Origin: Peristeroidobacter soli
Lineage (GTDB): Bacteria > Pseudomonadota > Gammaproteobacteria > Steroidobacterales > Steroidobacteraceae
DNA length: 64,000 bases
Direction of reading: 5' to 3'
Assembly: GCF_004138485.1 (NCBI RefSeq)
Contig: NZ_RYEV01000003.1
Location: forward strand, 1-64,000
Within the stretch, counting starts at the first letter, position 1. Each line of letters begins with the position of its first letter. This document shows positions 43,725 through 53,897 of the stretch, piece after piece. The notes under the pieces are model-generated. The model was not told where the DNA came from. It worked only from the letters and a program-made list of their open reading frames with translations, and ran no database searches. A program made the translations under genes and the position numbers.

Positions 43725-46222
43725 AGCAGGGCGACGGTGCGGACGTCGATGTCGGTCTTGCGGGGCTTGACGGTTGTTTGATCGATCGCCACCGTCGTCG
43801 GGTCGAGTTCGCTGCGCAGGCGGCTCACTTCTGACTCCAGTTCGTTTTGCATTTCCGTGAGTCGTTGCTGAATCACTTCGCGGTTTTCTTCCGCGCGGTC
43901 GACATCGTTTCCTTCCTTGCCGAGCCGGCCGGCGCTGCGGGCGGCGGTGCCGACGCGTTGGGCGTTGGTGACGCTCATGGCTTTGCGGCCGAGCAGAGCG
44001 CCGAGAATGGAGGTGCCGACTGAGATTGCGGTCTGCATCTTGTGCTGTGACAAATCCGAGCGCTCGCGCTCGACGCGCTCGTCGGCGCGACGAAGTTGAT
44101 CCTGGAGCGTGGTCAGCTTGGGTGCATATTTCTTTCGCAGCTTTTCGATTTCAGCGTCGCGCTTCTCACGCAATGCCAAGCCGAGTTTGGCGCGGAAGTC
44201 ACCCTCGCTGGTGCCGGGTGCGACGGACTGGCCGACCGAAGGGCAATGGAAGATGGGCAGCTCTTCATTCGAATAGAGATGAGTCACCAGCTCCTTCTGC
44301 CACGAACGATAGTTCGGAGCTCGCAGCAGCGCGGCTGGAATCTCGGCGTAGCGCGCATTCTCGGGCGGAGACTTGGAGAGTTGTTTCTGCAGATCCGCGC
44401 CGACGTCGGCTTGCGACCAGTCGACGTCGGTTTCGTTATCGTCGAGGGGTGCGATGTAGGAACGCGTTTCCCAAACATCGAGCCCGGCCGTCTTGTCGAC
44501 GAAGTGCAAGCGCGCGATGCCGAGCACGCGAGGTAGATACCTTGCGTCTGCTTGTGACGTGTCGAGATACAGCTCGTCGATGCCCGCGGGCACCACCGGC
44601 TTCTCGGATTCGGAGGAGGTGCCTGAAGCTCGGCTTGTTTCCGCGGCAGCAGAGATATTTTTTCCTGCGCGCGACTGGTCCGGAGCAGGAGGAGGGGAGA
44701 ATTTTGGCGCGGCTGTGGATCCGAAGGTGGATGTCTGAGCGGCGGCAGATCCAGAGGTGGAGGTTCGCGAGGCGGCTGAGCCGGACGAAGAGGGCTGGGC
44801 CGCCGAGTCGGGCGCCGACCGCGACAGCTTCGCAATCTCTTGCAACGTCAGCGGGCCGCGGAGATACGACAGGGTCCATCGCGTTCTGAACAAAACCGGC
44901 GCGGCGTCATGCACATTGCGCATCAGGAACACGCGGTTGCCCAGATTCGCCAGCAACTTTTCCAGCTGCCCCTTATCCAGTCCTTCGCCACCCGCCCCGA
45001 GCAGTCCATCGATCACTCGCGCCTTATCACGCTCGGTCTGCAAGCGACCGATGAACCAGGTGCCTGCATTCGACAGACCCTTGTAATCCAGATCGACTGG
45101 ATTCTGGGTCGCCAGCACGACGCCCAATCCGAACGCGCGCGCCTGTTTCATCAACGTGAGCAGCGGCAACTTCGACGGAGGCGAGGCGGTCGGCGGGAAG
45201 TAGCCGAAGATCTCGTCCATATAAAGCAGGGCGCGCAAGCTCGACGTGCCCGACTGGCGACGCATCCACGCGACGATCTCACCCAGCAACAAGGTCACCA
45301 CGAACATGCGCTCGGCATCGCCGAGGTGCGCGATCGAGATGATGGAGACGCGTGGCTTGCCCTCGGTCGTGAACAACAAGCGCTGCACGTCGAGCGGCTC
45401 GCCCTTCATCCAGGCGGCGAAGCTCGGCGCGGCGATCAGGTTGTTGAGCGCCATCGCCAGCTGCATGCGCTCCTTCGCCGGATAGAAGGTGTCGAGGTCG
45501 AACACGCCGACCTTGTCGAAGGGCGGCTTTTGAATGCCTTGAATCAGCGCGGCCAGCGACAGATCGCGGCCGGCGGTCCAGGTCTGTTCGAAAAGGGTCG
45601 ACAGCAGAATGTGTTCGCGACTTTGCAGCGGATCGGCGTCGATGCCGGCCAATCCGAGCAATCCACCGACCGTGGCACTGACACGCTCGCGTAGCGCGCC
45701 GCTGTCGAGGCACTGCTCTTCGGGCGGTGCTGTAAAAGACTGCAGGACGCAGAGCGGACGGCCCGCTTCGCTGCCGGGCGTGTAGATCGCGAGATCGACA
45801 GCGTCGCGAAAACGCGCGATTCGGTCGCCATCTTGGTCCCAGTCGGCCAAACCTTGGCGCCAGGTGTCCGCGGTTTTCGTCGCGGCGTCTTCGGGCTTGA
45901 GGCCTTGACGGGCCGCGGCGCCGGTGTCGATCCAGGGTGCGAAGTCATCCGGTCGCAATGACGGAAAACTCAGCAGCAGGTTGCCGAGGTCGCCCTTGGG
46001 ATCGATGGCGATGGCCGGCACGCCGTCGATGGCCGCTTCTTCGAGCAGCGACAGGCACAGGCCGGTCTTGCCGCTGCCGGTCATGCCGACGCAGACCGCG
46101 TGAGTGGTCAGGTCGCGCGAGTCGTAGAGCAGCAGGTCGGGCCGATCGGCACCGCGCTCAGCGTCGTATTCACGGCCCAGATAGAAGGAGCCGAGGGCTT
46201 CGTAAGAGGGGAGGGTCGCCAT
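43709..46222 (-). CDS. HerA-like/DUF87 ATPase with C-terminal coiled coil
   Basis: An 837-residue P-loop ATPase. Walker A is GMTGSGKT (46-53), Walker B is LLYMDEIFGYF, and the TQNP sensor motif (ATQNPVDLDYKG) fits the HerA/FtsK clade. A low-complexity Ser/Ala/Thr linker (about 480-560) leads to a C-terminal part with a long coiled coil (about 690-800). HerA relatives translocate DNA or move macromolecules, but this type has no adjacent NurA nuclease here. I found no marker of a defence cassette. It is divergent from cysA. Confidence 0.8.
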   Translation of the reverse strand: MATLPSYEALGSFYLGREYDAERGADRPDLLLYDSRDLTTHAVCVGMTGSGKTGLCLSLLEEAAIDGVPAIAIDPKGDLGNLLLSFPSLRPDDFAPWIDTGAAARQGLKPEDAATKTADTWRQGLADWDQDGDRIARFRDAVDLAIYTPGSEAGRPLCVLQSFTAPPEEQCLDSGALRERVSATVGGLLGLAGIDADPLQSREHILLSTLFEQTWTAGRDLSLAALIQGIQKPPFDKVGVFDLDTFYPAKERMQLAMALNNLIAAPSFAAWMKGEPLDVQRLLFTTEGKPRVSIISIAHLGDAERMFVVTLLLGEIVAWMRRQSGTSSLRALLYMDEIFGYFPPTASPPSKLPLLTLMKQARAFGLGVVLATQNPVDLDYKGLSNAGTWFIGRLQTERDKARVIDGLLGAGGEGLDKGQLEKLLANLGNRVFLMRNVHDAAPVLFRTRWTLSYLRGPLTLQEIAKLSRSAPDSAAQPSSSGSAASRTSTSGSAAAQTSTFGSTAAPKFSPPPAPDQSRAGKNISAAAETSRASGTSSESEKPVVPAGIDELYLDTSQADARYLPRVLGIARLHFVDKTAGLDVWETRSYIAPLDDNETDVDWSQADVGADLQKQLSKSPPENARYAEIPAALLRAPNYRSWQKELVTHLYSNEELPIFHCPSVGQSVAPGTSEGDFRAKLGLALREKRDAEIEKLRKKYAPKLTTLQDQLRRADERVERERSDLSQHKMQTAISVGTSILGALLGRKAMSVTNAQRVGTAARSAGRLGKEGNDVDRAEENREVIQQRLTEMQNELESEVSRLRSELDPTTVAIDQTTVKPRKTDIDVRTVALLWVPS

Positions 46223-46303
46223 GAAAAATTGCTCGTTGCAGGACGGCGGCTAAGAACTTTTAGCGATGACCCGGCGTCGTTCGCTTCTGACGTTATAACC
46301 GTT

Positions 46304-46333
46304 TTGTAACCCGGCGATTACTGACCTTATCAC
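46304..46333 (+). promoter_or_regulatory. Possible promoter of the cys operon
   Basis: TTGTAA (46304-46309), an 18-base spacer and TATCAC (46328-46333) lie 27 bases before the cysA ATG. The match is partial, but no better candidate is in the 137-base divergent gap. Confidence 0.4.
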
Positions 46334-46359
46334 TGCCGGCCGGTAAGCTCCCGGCCCGT

Positions 46360-48153
46360 ATGTCCATTACGCTCGATCAAGTCACCAAACGGTATCAGGG
46401 CTCGCCAGTCGTCAACGACGTTTCGTTGGAAGTCGGCGAGGGCGAGTTCTACGTCCTGCTCGGCCCGAGCGGTAGCGGCAAAAGCACCCTGTTGCGTGCG
46501 ATCGCCGGCTTGACCGGCGTCGACCATGGCCGCATTGCACTGCACGGCAACGATGTCACGCATGTGTCCGCCCGGCAACGGGGCGTCGGGCTGGTGTTCC
46601 AGAACTACGCGTTGTTCCGCCATATGACCGTGGGCGAGAACATCGAGTTCGCGCTCAAGGTCCGGCGCATGAAGGCCGCGGATCGACGGGAGCGTCGCAA
46701 GGAGCTGCTGCGTCTGGTGGCGCTCGAAGGCATGGACGATCGATTGCCGACTCAGCTGTCCGGCGGTCAGCAGCAGCGTGTCGCGGTGGCGCGCGCGCTC
46801 GCGCATAAGCCGCCGGTGTTGTTGCTCGACGAACCTTTCGGCGCGTTGGACGCCAAGATCCGCGAAGAATTGCGTCGAACGATTCGCCAGGTGCAGCGTG
46901 AGCTGAAGATCACCACGGTGCTGGTGACGCACGACCAGGAAGAAGCGTTCGCGATGGCCGATCGCATCGGCGTGATGAACCTCGGTCGCTTGCTCGAGAG
47001 CGGCAAGCCCGACGAGTTGTACGCGCGACCGGCGACGCGCTTTGTCGCGACCTTCCTGGGTGCCGCGAATCTGTTGCTGGCTCGTCAGACCGAACAGGGC
47101 ATTCGCTTTGGCGCGGCTCCGGTGAATGCGCGGCGAGTCGAGAAGCTCGACGGTGGGCGCGAACAGGAAGTGGTCGCGGTGCTTCGGCCCGAAGAAGTGG
47201 AGCTCGCGCCGACGCGCGACAACCTGCGCACCAACTTCATCGCGAATGGCATCGTCGAAGAACAGGTCTTCACCGGCGCGTTCGAACGCATGCGTGTGCG
47301 CATGGCCGATGGCGCCGCCAATGCTCATATCGCAACTCCTGACATGAATGGCGGCAGCGCGCCGGCCGCGTTGCTGGATGTGACTCGCACTCAGCACGAA
47401 CAGCGCCTGTTCCCGCTGGCGCTCGGTCAGTCCGTGGCCATCGGCGTGCGACGGATTCACGTGTTGCCGACGCCGCTGTCCAGCTACACCGCGTACGGTT
47501 CGGACGAGGCGTCGTGCGAGCGCTTGTCTCAGCATCCGTTCCTGGTCGAGCTTGCGAGCCGAATGAAGACTCGCATCATCAAGCGTCACGAAGCGCCGCT
47601 GGTCGCATGCGATGCGCCGGCGAGTGCACCTGTCTCCGGAGTGGCCGTGATCGCCGCCGGTCAGAAGACCGCGGAGCAATTGCAGTGGCTGTTACAGAAC
47701 GGCGCGGGCGAAGTGCTGGTATTGCCGGCGCATTCCTCGCCGCCGCAACGGGTGTTGATTCATTGGGCCGACGATTCGGCTCGCCGTTCGACGCTTGCCG
47801 TCGCCGCGAGTCTGTTGCGTCACGTGGCGGCCGAAGCGGTTTACGTCGGCATCCTGCCCGAAGGCACGAGCGGCGAATCGCAACGTCCGTTCGGCGTGCG
47901 CACGCTGCTCGATGCGCGCTCGGAAGCGCAGGCGGTGCATGGTCTCGAAATGCGTACCGAGTTGCGATTCGGCGCGGCCGCTGACGAGTTGCAGCGGCAG
48001 TTGAACGAGTCTCAGGACCCGATGTTGATTCTCGGCGTATCCGATCCGGCGCAGCTGCGGAGTACGTTCGGTGCGTTGTTCACGTCGGGCGCGAGCTATC
48101 CGATGATGATCGTTTATCGGCCCAGCAAAGATACTGACGGAGCCGGCGAATGA
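46360..48153 (+). CDS. cysA: Sulfate ABC transporter ATPase CysA with USP-like C-terminal extension
   Basis: A 597-residue protein. The N-terminal 365 residues are a normal CysA: Walker A GPSGSGKS (35-42), signature LSGGQQQR, Walker [12 protein letters not shown], then a TOBE-like region (about 235-360). The rest is extra. From about residue 464 ([22 protein letters not shown]) to ILGVSD and MMIVYRP it resembles a universal stress protein fold. E. coli CysA stops at about 365 residues. The extension may bind nucleotide and tune transport. The sbp ATG overlaps its stop by four bases. Confidence 0.85.
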   Translation: MSITLDQVTKRYQGSPVVNDVSLEVGEGEFYVLLGPSGSGKSTLLRAIAGLTGVDHGRIALHGNDVTHVSARQRGVGLVFQNYALFRHMTVGENIEFALKVRRMKAADRRERRKELLRLVALEGMDDRLPTQLSGGQQQRVAVARALAHKPPVLLLDEPFGALDAKIREELRRTIRQVQRELKITTVLVTHDQEEAFAMADRIGVMNLGRLLESGKPDELYARPATRFVATFLGAANLLLARQTEQGIRFGAAPVNARRVEKLDGGREQEVVAVLRPEEVELAPTRDNLRTNFIANGIVEEQVFTGAFERMRVRMADGAANAHIATPDMNGGSAPAALLDVTRTQHEQRLFPLALGQSVAIGVRRIHVLPTPLSSYTAYGSDEASCERLSQHPFLVELASRMKTRIIKRHEAPLVACDAPASAPVSGVAVIAAGQKTAEQLQWLLQNGAGEVLVLPAHSSPPQRVLIHWADDSARRSTLAVAASLLRHVAAEAVYVGILPEGTSGESQRPFGVRTLLDARSEAQAVHGLEMRTELRFGAAADELQRQLNESQDPMLILGVSDPAQLRSTFGALFTSGASYPMMIVYRPSKDTDGAGE

Positions 48154-49241
48154 TCCGCTTCAACAAGCAACTGCTGCTGGCCGCCGGTCTCGGCTTGATG
48201 ACGCTGCTTGCCGGTTGTGGCAAGAGCGACGAATCTTCCGGGCGCGTGACCTTGCTCAATGTCAGCTATGACCCGACGCGCGAGCTGTATCGGGAGTTCA
48301 ACGAGAGCTTCTCGCGGCGCTGGGAAAAAGAGCATCACCAGCGTGTGACGATCAAGCAGTCGCACGCGGGCTCGGGCAGCCAGGCGCGCGCGGTGATCGA
48401 TGGCCTGGACGCGGATGTGGTCACGCTCGCGCTCGCTTACGACATCGATTCGATCCAGACCAAAGGCAAGCGGCTCGGCGCCGACTGGCAGAAGCGTCTG
48501 CCGGATAACAGCTCGCCGTATACCTCGACCATCGTGTTCCTGGTGCGCAAGGGCAATCCCAAGCAGATCAAGGATTGGCCGGATCTGATTCGCGACGGTA
48601 TCTCGGTCGTCACGCCGAACCCCAAGACCTCGGGCGGCGCGCGCTGGAATTATCTCGCCGCGTGGGGCTCGGTCCTGCGCACCGAGCTCGGTGGCGATTG
48701 GTCCAAGCTCGATGATCCGGCGTCCGAGCAAGCGGTCGCCGCGGCGGAGAAGAAGGCTGAAGCTTATGTATCGGCGCTGTACACGCACGTGCCGGTGCTC
48801 GACAGCGGCGCGCGTGGCGCAACGAATACGTTCGTGCAACGTGAGATTGGCGACGTGCTGCTCGCGTGGGAAAACGAGGCGCTGCTCGCCATCAAGGAAT
48901 TGGGCCCCGACAAGGTCGAGGTCGTCGTGCCGAGCGTCAGTATTCTCGCTGAGCCGCCGGTGGCAGTCGTCGATACCGTCGTCGATCGCCGCGGCACGCG
49001 TCAGATCGCCGAGGCGTATCTGAAGTATCTATATGAAGAGCCGGGCCAGGAGCTGGCGGCGAAACATTACTTCCGTCCGCGCAATACCGCGGTCCTCGAG
49101 CGGTACAAGGAGCAGTTCCCGACGCTCGAGCTGTTCACCATCGATCAGGTGTTCGGCGGCTGGAAGGCAACGCACGAGCAACACTTCGCCGACGGTGCGA
49201 TGTTCGATCGCATCTATGGCGGCGGGAGCAAGCCCAAGTGA
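48150..49241 (+). CDS. sbp: Sulfate-binding lipoprotein
   Basis: A 363-residue substrate-binding protein. The lipobox LLAGC puts the lipid on Cys23, unlike the soluble periplasmic Sbp of E. coli. [47 protein letters not shown] and [10 protein letters not shown] are standard sulfate/thiosulfate-binding-protein landmarks. It delivers sulfate to CysTW. ATGA overlap with cysA and GTGA overlap with cysT bind it into one operon. Confidence 0.88.
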   Translation: MIRFNKQLLLAAGLGLMTLLAGCGKSDESSGRVTLLNVSYDPTRELYREFNESFSRRWEKEHHQRVTIKQSHAGSGSQARAVIDGLDADVVTLALAYDIDSIQTKGKRLGADWQKRLPDNSSPYTSTIVFLVRKGNPKQIKDWPDLIRDGISVVTPNPKTSGGARWNYLAAWGSVLRTELGGDWSKLDDPASEQAVAAAEKKAEAYVSALYTHVPVLDSGARGATNTFVQREIGDVLLAWENEALLAIKELGPDKVEVVVPSVSILAEPPVAVVDTVVDRRGTRQIAEAYLKYLYEEPGQELAAKHYFRPRNTAVLERYKEQFPTLELFTIDQVFGGWKATHEQHFADGAMFDRIYGGGSKPK

Positions 49242-50074
49242 GTTTCCGGCAGCCTTCCATCCTGCCGGGCTTCGGACTGACGCTGGGCTTTTCGACGTTC
49301 TTTCTGTCGGCCATCATCCTGGTGCCGCTGGCGGCACTGGTCATGAAGACGGCGACCATGGGCTGGGGCGATTTCATTCGAGTCGTCACCGATCCGCGCG
49401 CGCTCGCTTCGTATCGCCTGAGCTTTGGCGCATCCATCCTGGCGGCGACCTTGAACAGCGTGTTCGGCTTCATCATCGCCTGGACCCTGGTGCGCTATGA
49501 GTTTCCGGGCCGCAAGATCATCGATGCCTTGATCGACATGCCGTTCGCCTTGCCGACCGCCGTGTCCGGCATCGCGTTGACGGCGGTGTTCGCGGAGAAC
49601 GGCTGGATCGGTCAGCACCTCGCGCCGTTCGGTATCAAGGTCGCTTACACCTGGATCGGCGTGGTCGTGGCATTGACGCTGATCGGATTGCCATTCGTCG
49701 TTCGCTCGGTGCAGCCGGCCATCGCCGAAGTGCAGCGGGATCTGGAAGACGCGGCTGAAACGCTCGGCGCCGGGCGCTTCACGATTTTCCGTCGCATCGT
49801 GTTGCCCACGGTGTTTCCCGCGCTGGCCACGGGTTTCACGCTGGCGTTCGCGCGTGCGGTCGGTGAGTACGGCTCGGTGATCTTCATCGCCGGCAACTTG
49901 CCGATGCGCACCGAGATCACGCCGCTGCTGATCGTGATCAAGCTGGAGCAGTTCGACTACAAGGGAGCGGCCGCACTCGGCTTCATCATGCTGACCATGT
50001 CGTTCGTGATGCTCCTGTCCATCAACCTGCTGCAGGCCTGGAGCCGCCGACGCATCGTCGCGGGGGCACGCTGA
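49238..50074 (+). CDS. cysT: Sulfate ABC transporter permease CysT
   Basis: A 278-residue permease with about six membrane helices and the ABC EAA loop ([21 protein letters not shown]) that docks on CysA. It pairs with CysW to form the sulfate channel. The start is GTG at 49238, overlapping the sbp stop; an RBS is not needed because of coupling. Length equals E. coli CysT (277). Confidence 0.88.
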   Translation: MSFRQPSILPGFGLTLGFSTFFLSAIILVPLAALVMKTATMGWGDFIRVVTDPRALASYRLSFGASILAATLNSVFGFIIAWTLVRYEFPGRKIIDALIDMPFALPTAVSGIALTAVFAENGWIGQHLAPFGIKVAYTWIGVVVALTLIGLPFVVRSVQPAIAEVQRDLEDAAETLGAGRFTIFRRIVLPTVFPALATGFTLAFARAVGEYGSVIFIAGNLPMRTEITPLLIVIKLEQFDYKGAAALGFIMLTMSFVMLLSINLLQAWSRRRIVAGAR

Positions 50075-50934
50075 TGGCAGGCGGTCCTTCCAAGGAGATG
50101 TTGGCGGAAATCGCGAGCCGGCCGGGTCGCGATACGGTGATCTCGTCCGTCGTAAAGTACATTTTCATCCTGCTGTCGCTCGGCTTCCTGGCGGCATTGC
50201 TGTTCGCGCCGCTGGCCACCGTGTTCATCACGGCGCTGAGCAAGGGCTGGGAGATGTACTTCGAGAGCTTCAAGGACGAAGACACGCTCGCCGCGATCAA
50301 GCTGACGCTGACGGTGGCCGCCATCGTCGTGCCCACGAATACGATTTTCGGTATCGCCGCGGCCTGGGCGATCGCGAAGTTCGAGTTTCGCGGCAAGAGC
50401 TTCCTGATCACCCTGATCGATCTGCCCATCGCGGTGTCGCCGGTGATATCGGGTCTCGTGTATGTGCTGCTGTTCGGCGCGCAGGGCTGGTTCGGCCTGT
50501 GGCTGCAGGAGCATGACATCAGCATCATTTTCGCGGTGCCGGGCATCGTGCTCGCGACCATGTTCGTGACGTTCCCTTACGTTGCGCGCGAACTGATTCC
50601 GTTGATGCAGCAGTTGGGCAACGACGAGGAAGAGGCCGCGATCACGCTCGGCGCGGGCGGCTTGATGACGTTCTTCCATGTCACGTTGCCGAAGATTCGC
50701 TGGGGCCTGGTGTACGGCGTGATCCTGTGTAACGCCCGCGCCATGGGCGAGTTCGGCGCCGTCTCGGTCGTGTCCGGCCACGTGCGTGGCCTGACGACGA
50801 CCATGCCGCTGCACGTGGAAATCCTTTATAACGAGTACAACTTCGTCGGCTCGTTCGCGGTGGCTTCGCTGCTGACCTTGCTGGCGGTGCTGACCCTGAT
50901 CATCAAATCCTTAGTGGAGATGAAGAGGAAGTGA
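50074..50934 (+). CDS. cysW: Sulfate ABC transporter permease CysW
   Basis: A 286-residue permease with six helices. The EAA loop is present (EEEAAITLGAGGLMTFFHVTLP), as is ARAMGEFGAVSVVSG near the C-terminus, a CysW signature. The ATG at 50074 shares its A with the cysT stop. The kinase GTG overlaps its own stop by four bases, tying the sensor kinase into the transporter operon. Confidence 0.88.
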   Translation: MAGGPSKEMLAEIASRPGRDTVISSVVKYIFILLSLGFLAALLFAPLATVFITALSKGWEMYFESFKDEDTLAAIKLTLTVAAIVVPTNTIFGIAAAWAIAKFEFRGKSFLITLIDLPIAVSPVISGLVYVLLFGAQGWFGLWLQEHDISIIFAVPGIVLATMFVTFPYVARELIPLMQQLGNDEEEAAITLGAGGLMTFFHVTLPKIRWGLVYGVILCNARAMGEFGAVSVVSGHVRGLTTTMPLHVEILYNEYNFVGSFAVASLLTLLAVLTLIIKSLVEMKRK

Positions 50935-53063
50935 TCGATCGCTTCTTCTCATATGTGATCGACCGCATTCAGCAGTTCATCGACGGACTGCAGATCGATA
51001 CCTCGCGCGCGAGTCTCGGGGTATGGATCGCGGTCATCAACGTCGCCATCGTGCTGCTGCTGGTCGGTGGCATTTCCATTTCGGCCATCGGTTCGCTGCG
51101 CGATCTGGCCGATCAGCAGGGCAAGTCGCGCGTGCAGCTGGCGGGCGCGATGGCGCGTGAAGATATCCGGCGCTTCAGCGAAGACGCGCTGACGCACGCC
51201 AAGTCGGTCGCCGATCGCCAGACATTGCAACGACTGCTTGCCGATCGGCGCTCGGCCACGGTCGGGCCGTATCTGCGCCGTTCCTGCAACTCGGACACCA
51301 TTGCTTCGTGCGCGGTGTTCGAAGGCGGCCAGCTGATCGCGCAGGCCGGCGTGGAGTTGCCCTGGGAGTTGATCCAGTCCTCCGCTGCCGAACAGGGCGA
51401 GCGGTTCATGGCCGTGCCGGTCGGATCTCAGTTCGCGTTGCTCGGCGCGTCGGCGCAGGTGGGTGGAGCTACCGAACGACGCGTCTACGTCGCTCGGCTG
51501 CTCGATTCGCGGATGGCTCACCTGTTGACGGAACGCGTCGGCACTCAGATCCAGCTGATCAATTACCGCCTGTTCATCGAAGAGCGCAAGGTCGACGATT
51601 TCACGCGGCTGCATTCGGCGGGCCTGTCCGATGGTCGCTCGGCAGTGATGCGTCTCGATGCGCTCGACCTGTACGCCGCGAGCTTTCCGATCTTCGCCGT
51701 TTCCGGTGAAGCCATTGCGTTCCTGGAGGCGCGCTTGCCGTCGTCGGAAATCGACGCGTCGGTCGGCGGGCTCGCGAAACGGCTGCTGATCACCGCCATC
51801 ATTCTCGCAGCGCTGGCCGTGCTGGCCGGCATCGTGCTCGGCCGACAGGTTACCGGTCCGGTCACGACGCTGACGGATGCGGTGGAGAAGCTGGGCCATG
51901 GCGACTTCTCCACGTCCATTCCGGTCGGCGGCACGCGTGAGGTGGGCAAGCTCGCGCGCACCATCGAGGACATGCGCAACAACCTGGTCGAGCTGACGGG
52001 AACATTGCGCCGTCGCGAAGCCGAGGCGCAGGCCGTGCTCGATGGCATCGTCGAAGGCGTGTACGCCGTCGATAAGTCGCGTGTCATTCGTTATTTGAAT
52101 CCGCAGGCCGCTCAATTGCTCGGCGTGCAGGCTCACGAAGCCATCGGCCGATTCTGCGGTGACGTGTTGAAGCCGTGCCGCGATTCGAACGGTGTGCGTC
52201 CGTGCGAAACGAACTGCCCGATCCTGCGCGCGCGCCACGAAGGCAGCTCGCAGGCGACGGAACGTTTGCAATTGAGCGACGGCTCGCCGCGCATCACGAT
52301 CATCACCAGCTCCAGCCCGGTCGATGAGTTGCAGGTGCAGGTCATTCGCGACGAGACCGAACTGGAAGGCGTGCGTCGCGCGCGCGATTCGGTGCTGGTC
52401 AATATTTCGCATGAATTCCGGACCCCGCTGGCGGCGCAGCTCGCGTCGATCGAGCTGTTGCGCGATGGCTTCGACTCGATGTCCACCGATCAGCAGAAGG
52501 AACTGGTGCAGTCGCTGGAACGCGGCGCGTTGCGTCTGACGCGGCTGATCGACAATCTGCTCGAGAGCGTGCGCATCGAGTCCGGCCAGCTCAGCATTCG
52601 TCATCAGGCGGTGGCGCTCTCCGAGGTGGTTGAAGACGCGGATGCGCTCATTGGCGCCTTGCTCACCCAGCGTCGTCAGCGTCTGGAAGTGGACCTGCCT
52701 GAAGATCTGCCAAATGTGGACGGCGATGGTCCGCGCCTGACGCAGGTGTTCGTCAATCTGCTGGCCAACGCAAGCAAGTTCGCGCCCGAAGACAGTGTCG
52801 TGCGCATCGGTGCCGAAGCCACGGGCGAGTTCGTCACCAGCTGGGTCGAGGACGAAGGCCCAGGCGTGCCCGAGATCGAGAGCAATTCGATCTTCGATCG
52901 TTTCTATCGCAGCGGTGGCCAGGAACCGGAGCCCGGTGGCCTGGGTCTGGGATTGTGGATCGTGAAATCCATCGTCGAGCGGCATGGCGGTACAATTGCC
53001 GCGCGACGTACTGCCGAGGGACGCACCCGTTTCGAAGTGAAGCTGCGACAGACTGCCGAGTAA
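50931..53063 (+). CDS. Sensor histidine kinase with cysteine-rich PAS domain
   Basis: A 710-residue membrane kinase. Two membrane helices (about 31-53 and 285-304) enclose a large periplasmic domain with Cys119 and Cys127. HAMP (305-357), a PAS domain (about 362-478), HisKA with His494 in NISHEFRTPL and the HATPase with NLLANASKF, DEGPGVP and GLGLGLWIV follow. The PAS loop carries Cys409, Cys416, Cys425 and Cys429, spaced to bind a metal or iron-sulfur centre or form disulfides. It starts with GTG at 50931. It probably senses a sulfur, thiol or redox signal; that is inference from context. Confidence 0.85.
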   Translation: MIDRFFSYVIDRIQQFIDGLQIDTSRASLGVWIAVINVAIVLLLVGGISISAIGSLRDLADQQGKSRVQLAGAMAREDIRRFSEDALTHAKSVADRQTLQRLLADRRSATVGPYLRRSCNSDTIASCAVFEGGQLIAQAGVELPWELIQSSAAEQGERFMAVPVGSQFALLGASAQVGGATERRVYVARLLDSRMAHLLTERVGTQIQLINYRLFIEERKVDDFTRLHSAGLSDGRSAVMRLDALDLYAASFPIFAVSGEAIAFLEARLPSSEIDASVGGLAKRLLITAIILAALAVLAGIVLGRQVTGPVTTLTDAVEKLGHGDFSTSIPVGGTREVGKLARTIEDMRNNLVELTGTLRRREAEAQAVLDGIVEGVYAVDKSRVIRYLNPQAAQLLGVQAHEAIGRFCGDVLKPCRDSNGVRPCETNCPILRARHEGSSQATERLQLSDGSPRITIITSSSPVDELQVQVIRDETELEGVRRARDSVLVNISHEFRTPLAAQLASIELLRDGFDSMSTDQQKELVQSLERGALRLTRLIDNLLESVRIESGQLSIRHQAVALSEVVEDADALIGALLTQRRQRLEVDLPEDLPNVDGDGPRLTQVFVNLLANASKFAPEDSVVRIGAEATGEFVTSWVEDEGPGVPEIESNSIFDRFYRSGGQEPEPGGLGLGLWIVKSIVERHGGTIAARRTAEGRTRFEVKLRQTAE

Positions 53064-53077
53064 CTTAGGGCCTGCTG

Positions 53078-53752
53078 ATGAAGATCTTATCTGCCGACGA
53101 TGACAAGGATTTGCTGGCGTTGATCGCCTTCACGCTGTCGCAGGCGGGCTATCTGGTGGTCAAAGCCAGCGATGGCACGCAGGCCCTGCGCGCTTTCGAG
53201 GCTGAAGGGCCCGATCTGGTGATCCTGGACATCAACATGCCGGGCGCCACGGGGTTTCAGGTGTGCGAGCAGATTCGGACCAAGTCGCGCGTGCCGGTAA
53301 TGATGTTGACGGTGCGCGGTGAAGAGGAAGATCTGGTTCGTGCGCTGGAGCTGGGTGCCGATGACTATCTCAGCAAGCCTTTCAGCCCGCGTACGTTGCT
53401 GGCCCGTGTGAAGGCGCTGCTGCGCCGGGCGGGCATGGAGAACACCGCGCCGCTCGCGGCCGGTCGCATCCAGCTCGACGTGGACGAACATACGGTTCAA
53501 GTCGGGTCGAATCAGCCGCTGCGTCTCACCAAGCTGGAGCTGCGGTTGTTGCAAATGCTGATCGCCAATGCCGGTCACACGGTCAGTTCGGATCGGTTGC
53601 TGATGCAGGTGTGGGGTCACAAAGGCTCGGGCGATCGGCAGCTGCTGAAGCAACTGGTGCATCGACTCCGGCAGAAAATCGAGATCGATCCGGCCGCGCC
53701 GCAGATGCTGCAGACCGCGCCGGGTGCCGGTTACAAACTCGTCGTAGAGTAA
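53078..53752 (+). CDS. OmpR/PhoB-type response regulator
   Basis: A 224-residue regulator. The receiver has the DDD acidic triplet, phospho-acceptor Asp51 (VILDINMP), Thr in MLTVR and Lys in SKPFSP. The winged-helix output (about 130-224) ends GAGYKLVVE. It lies 14 bases after the kinase and is its probable cognate partner. The window contains a close paralogue at 55294. Confidence 0.88.
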   Translation: MKILSADDDKDLLALIAFTLSQAGYLVVKASDGTQALRAFEAEGPDLVILDINMPGATGFQVCEQIRTKSRVPVMMLTVRGEEEDLVRALELGADDYLSKPFSPRTLLARVKALLRRAGMENTAPLAAGRIQLDVDEHTVQVGSNQPLRLTKLELRLLQMLIANAGHTVSSDRLLMQVWGHKGSGDRQLLKQLVHRLRQKIEIDPAAPQMLQTAPGAGYKLVVE

Positions 53753-53897
53753 TTCCAACGCCGCATACTTGCGTGCGTGTGGTTATAAATCGGTTGCAAA
53801 GTCATAGCATTCCCTGCGCCGATTCGTGACTGCCACGTTACAGACTTGATACCGTCCATTCCCTAGTCTGTCGCTTCCAAAGCAATGGGAGCGACGA

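Noticed and set aside
43709-46222. HerA-like gene as part of a known anti-phage defence cassette
   Set aside because: No adjacent NurA, Sir2, nuclease or methylase gene. The neighbours are a sulfate operon and an attachment protein.
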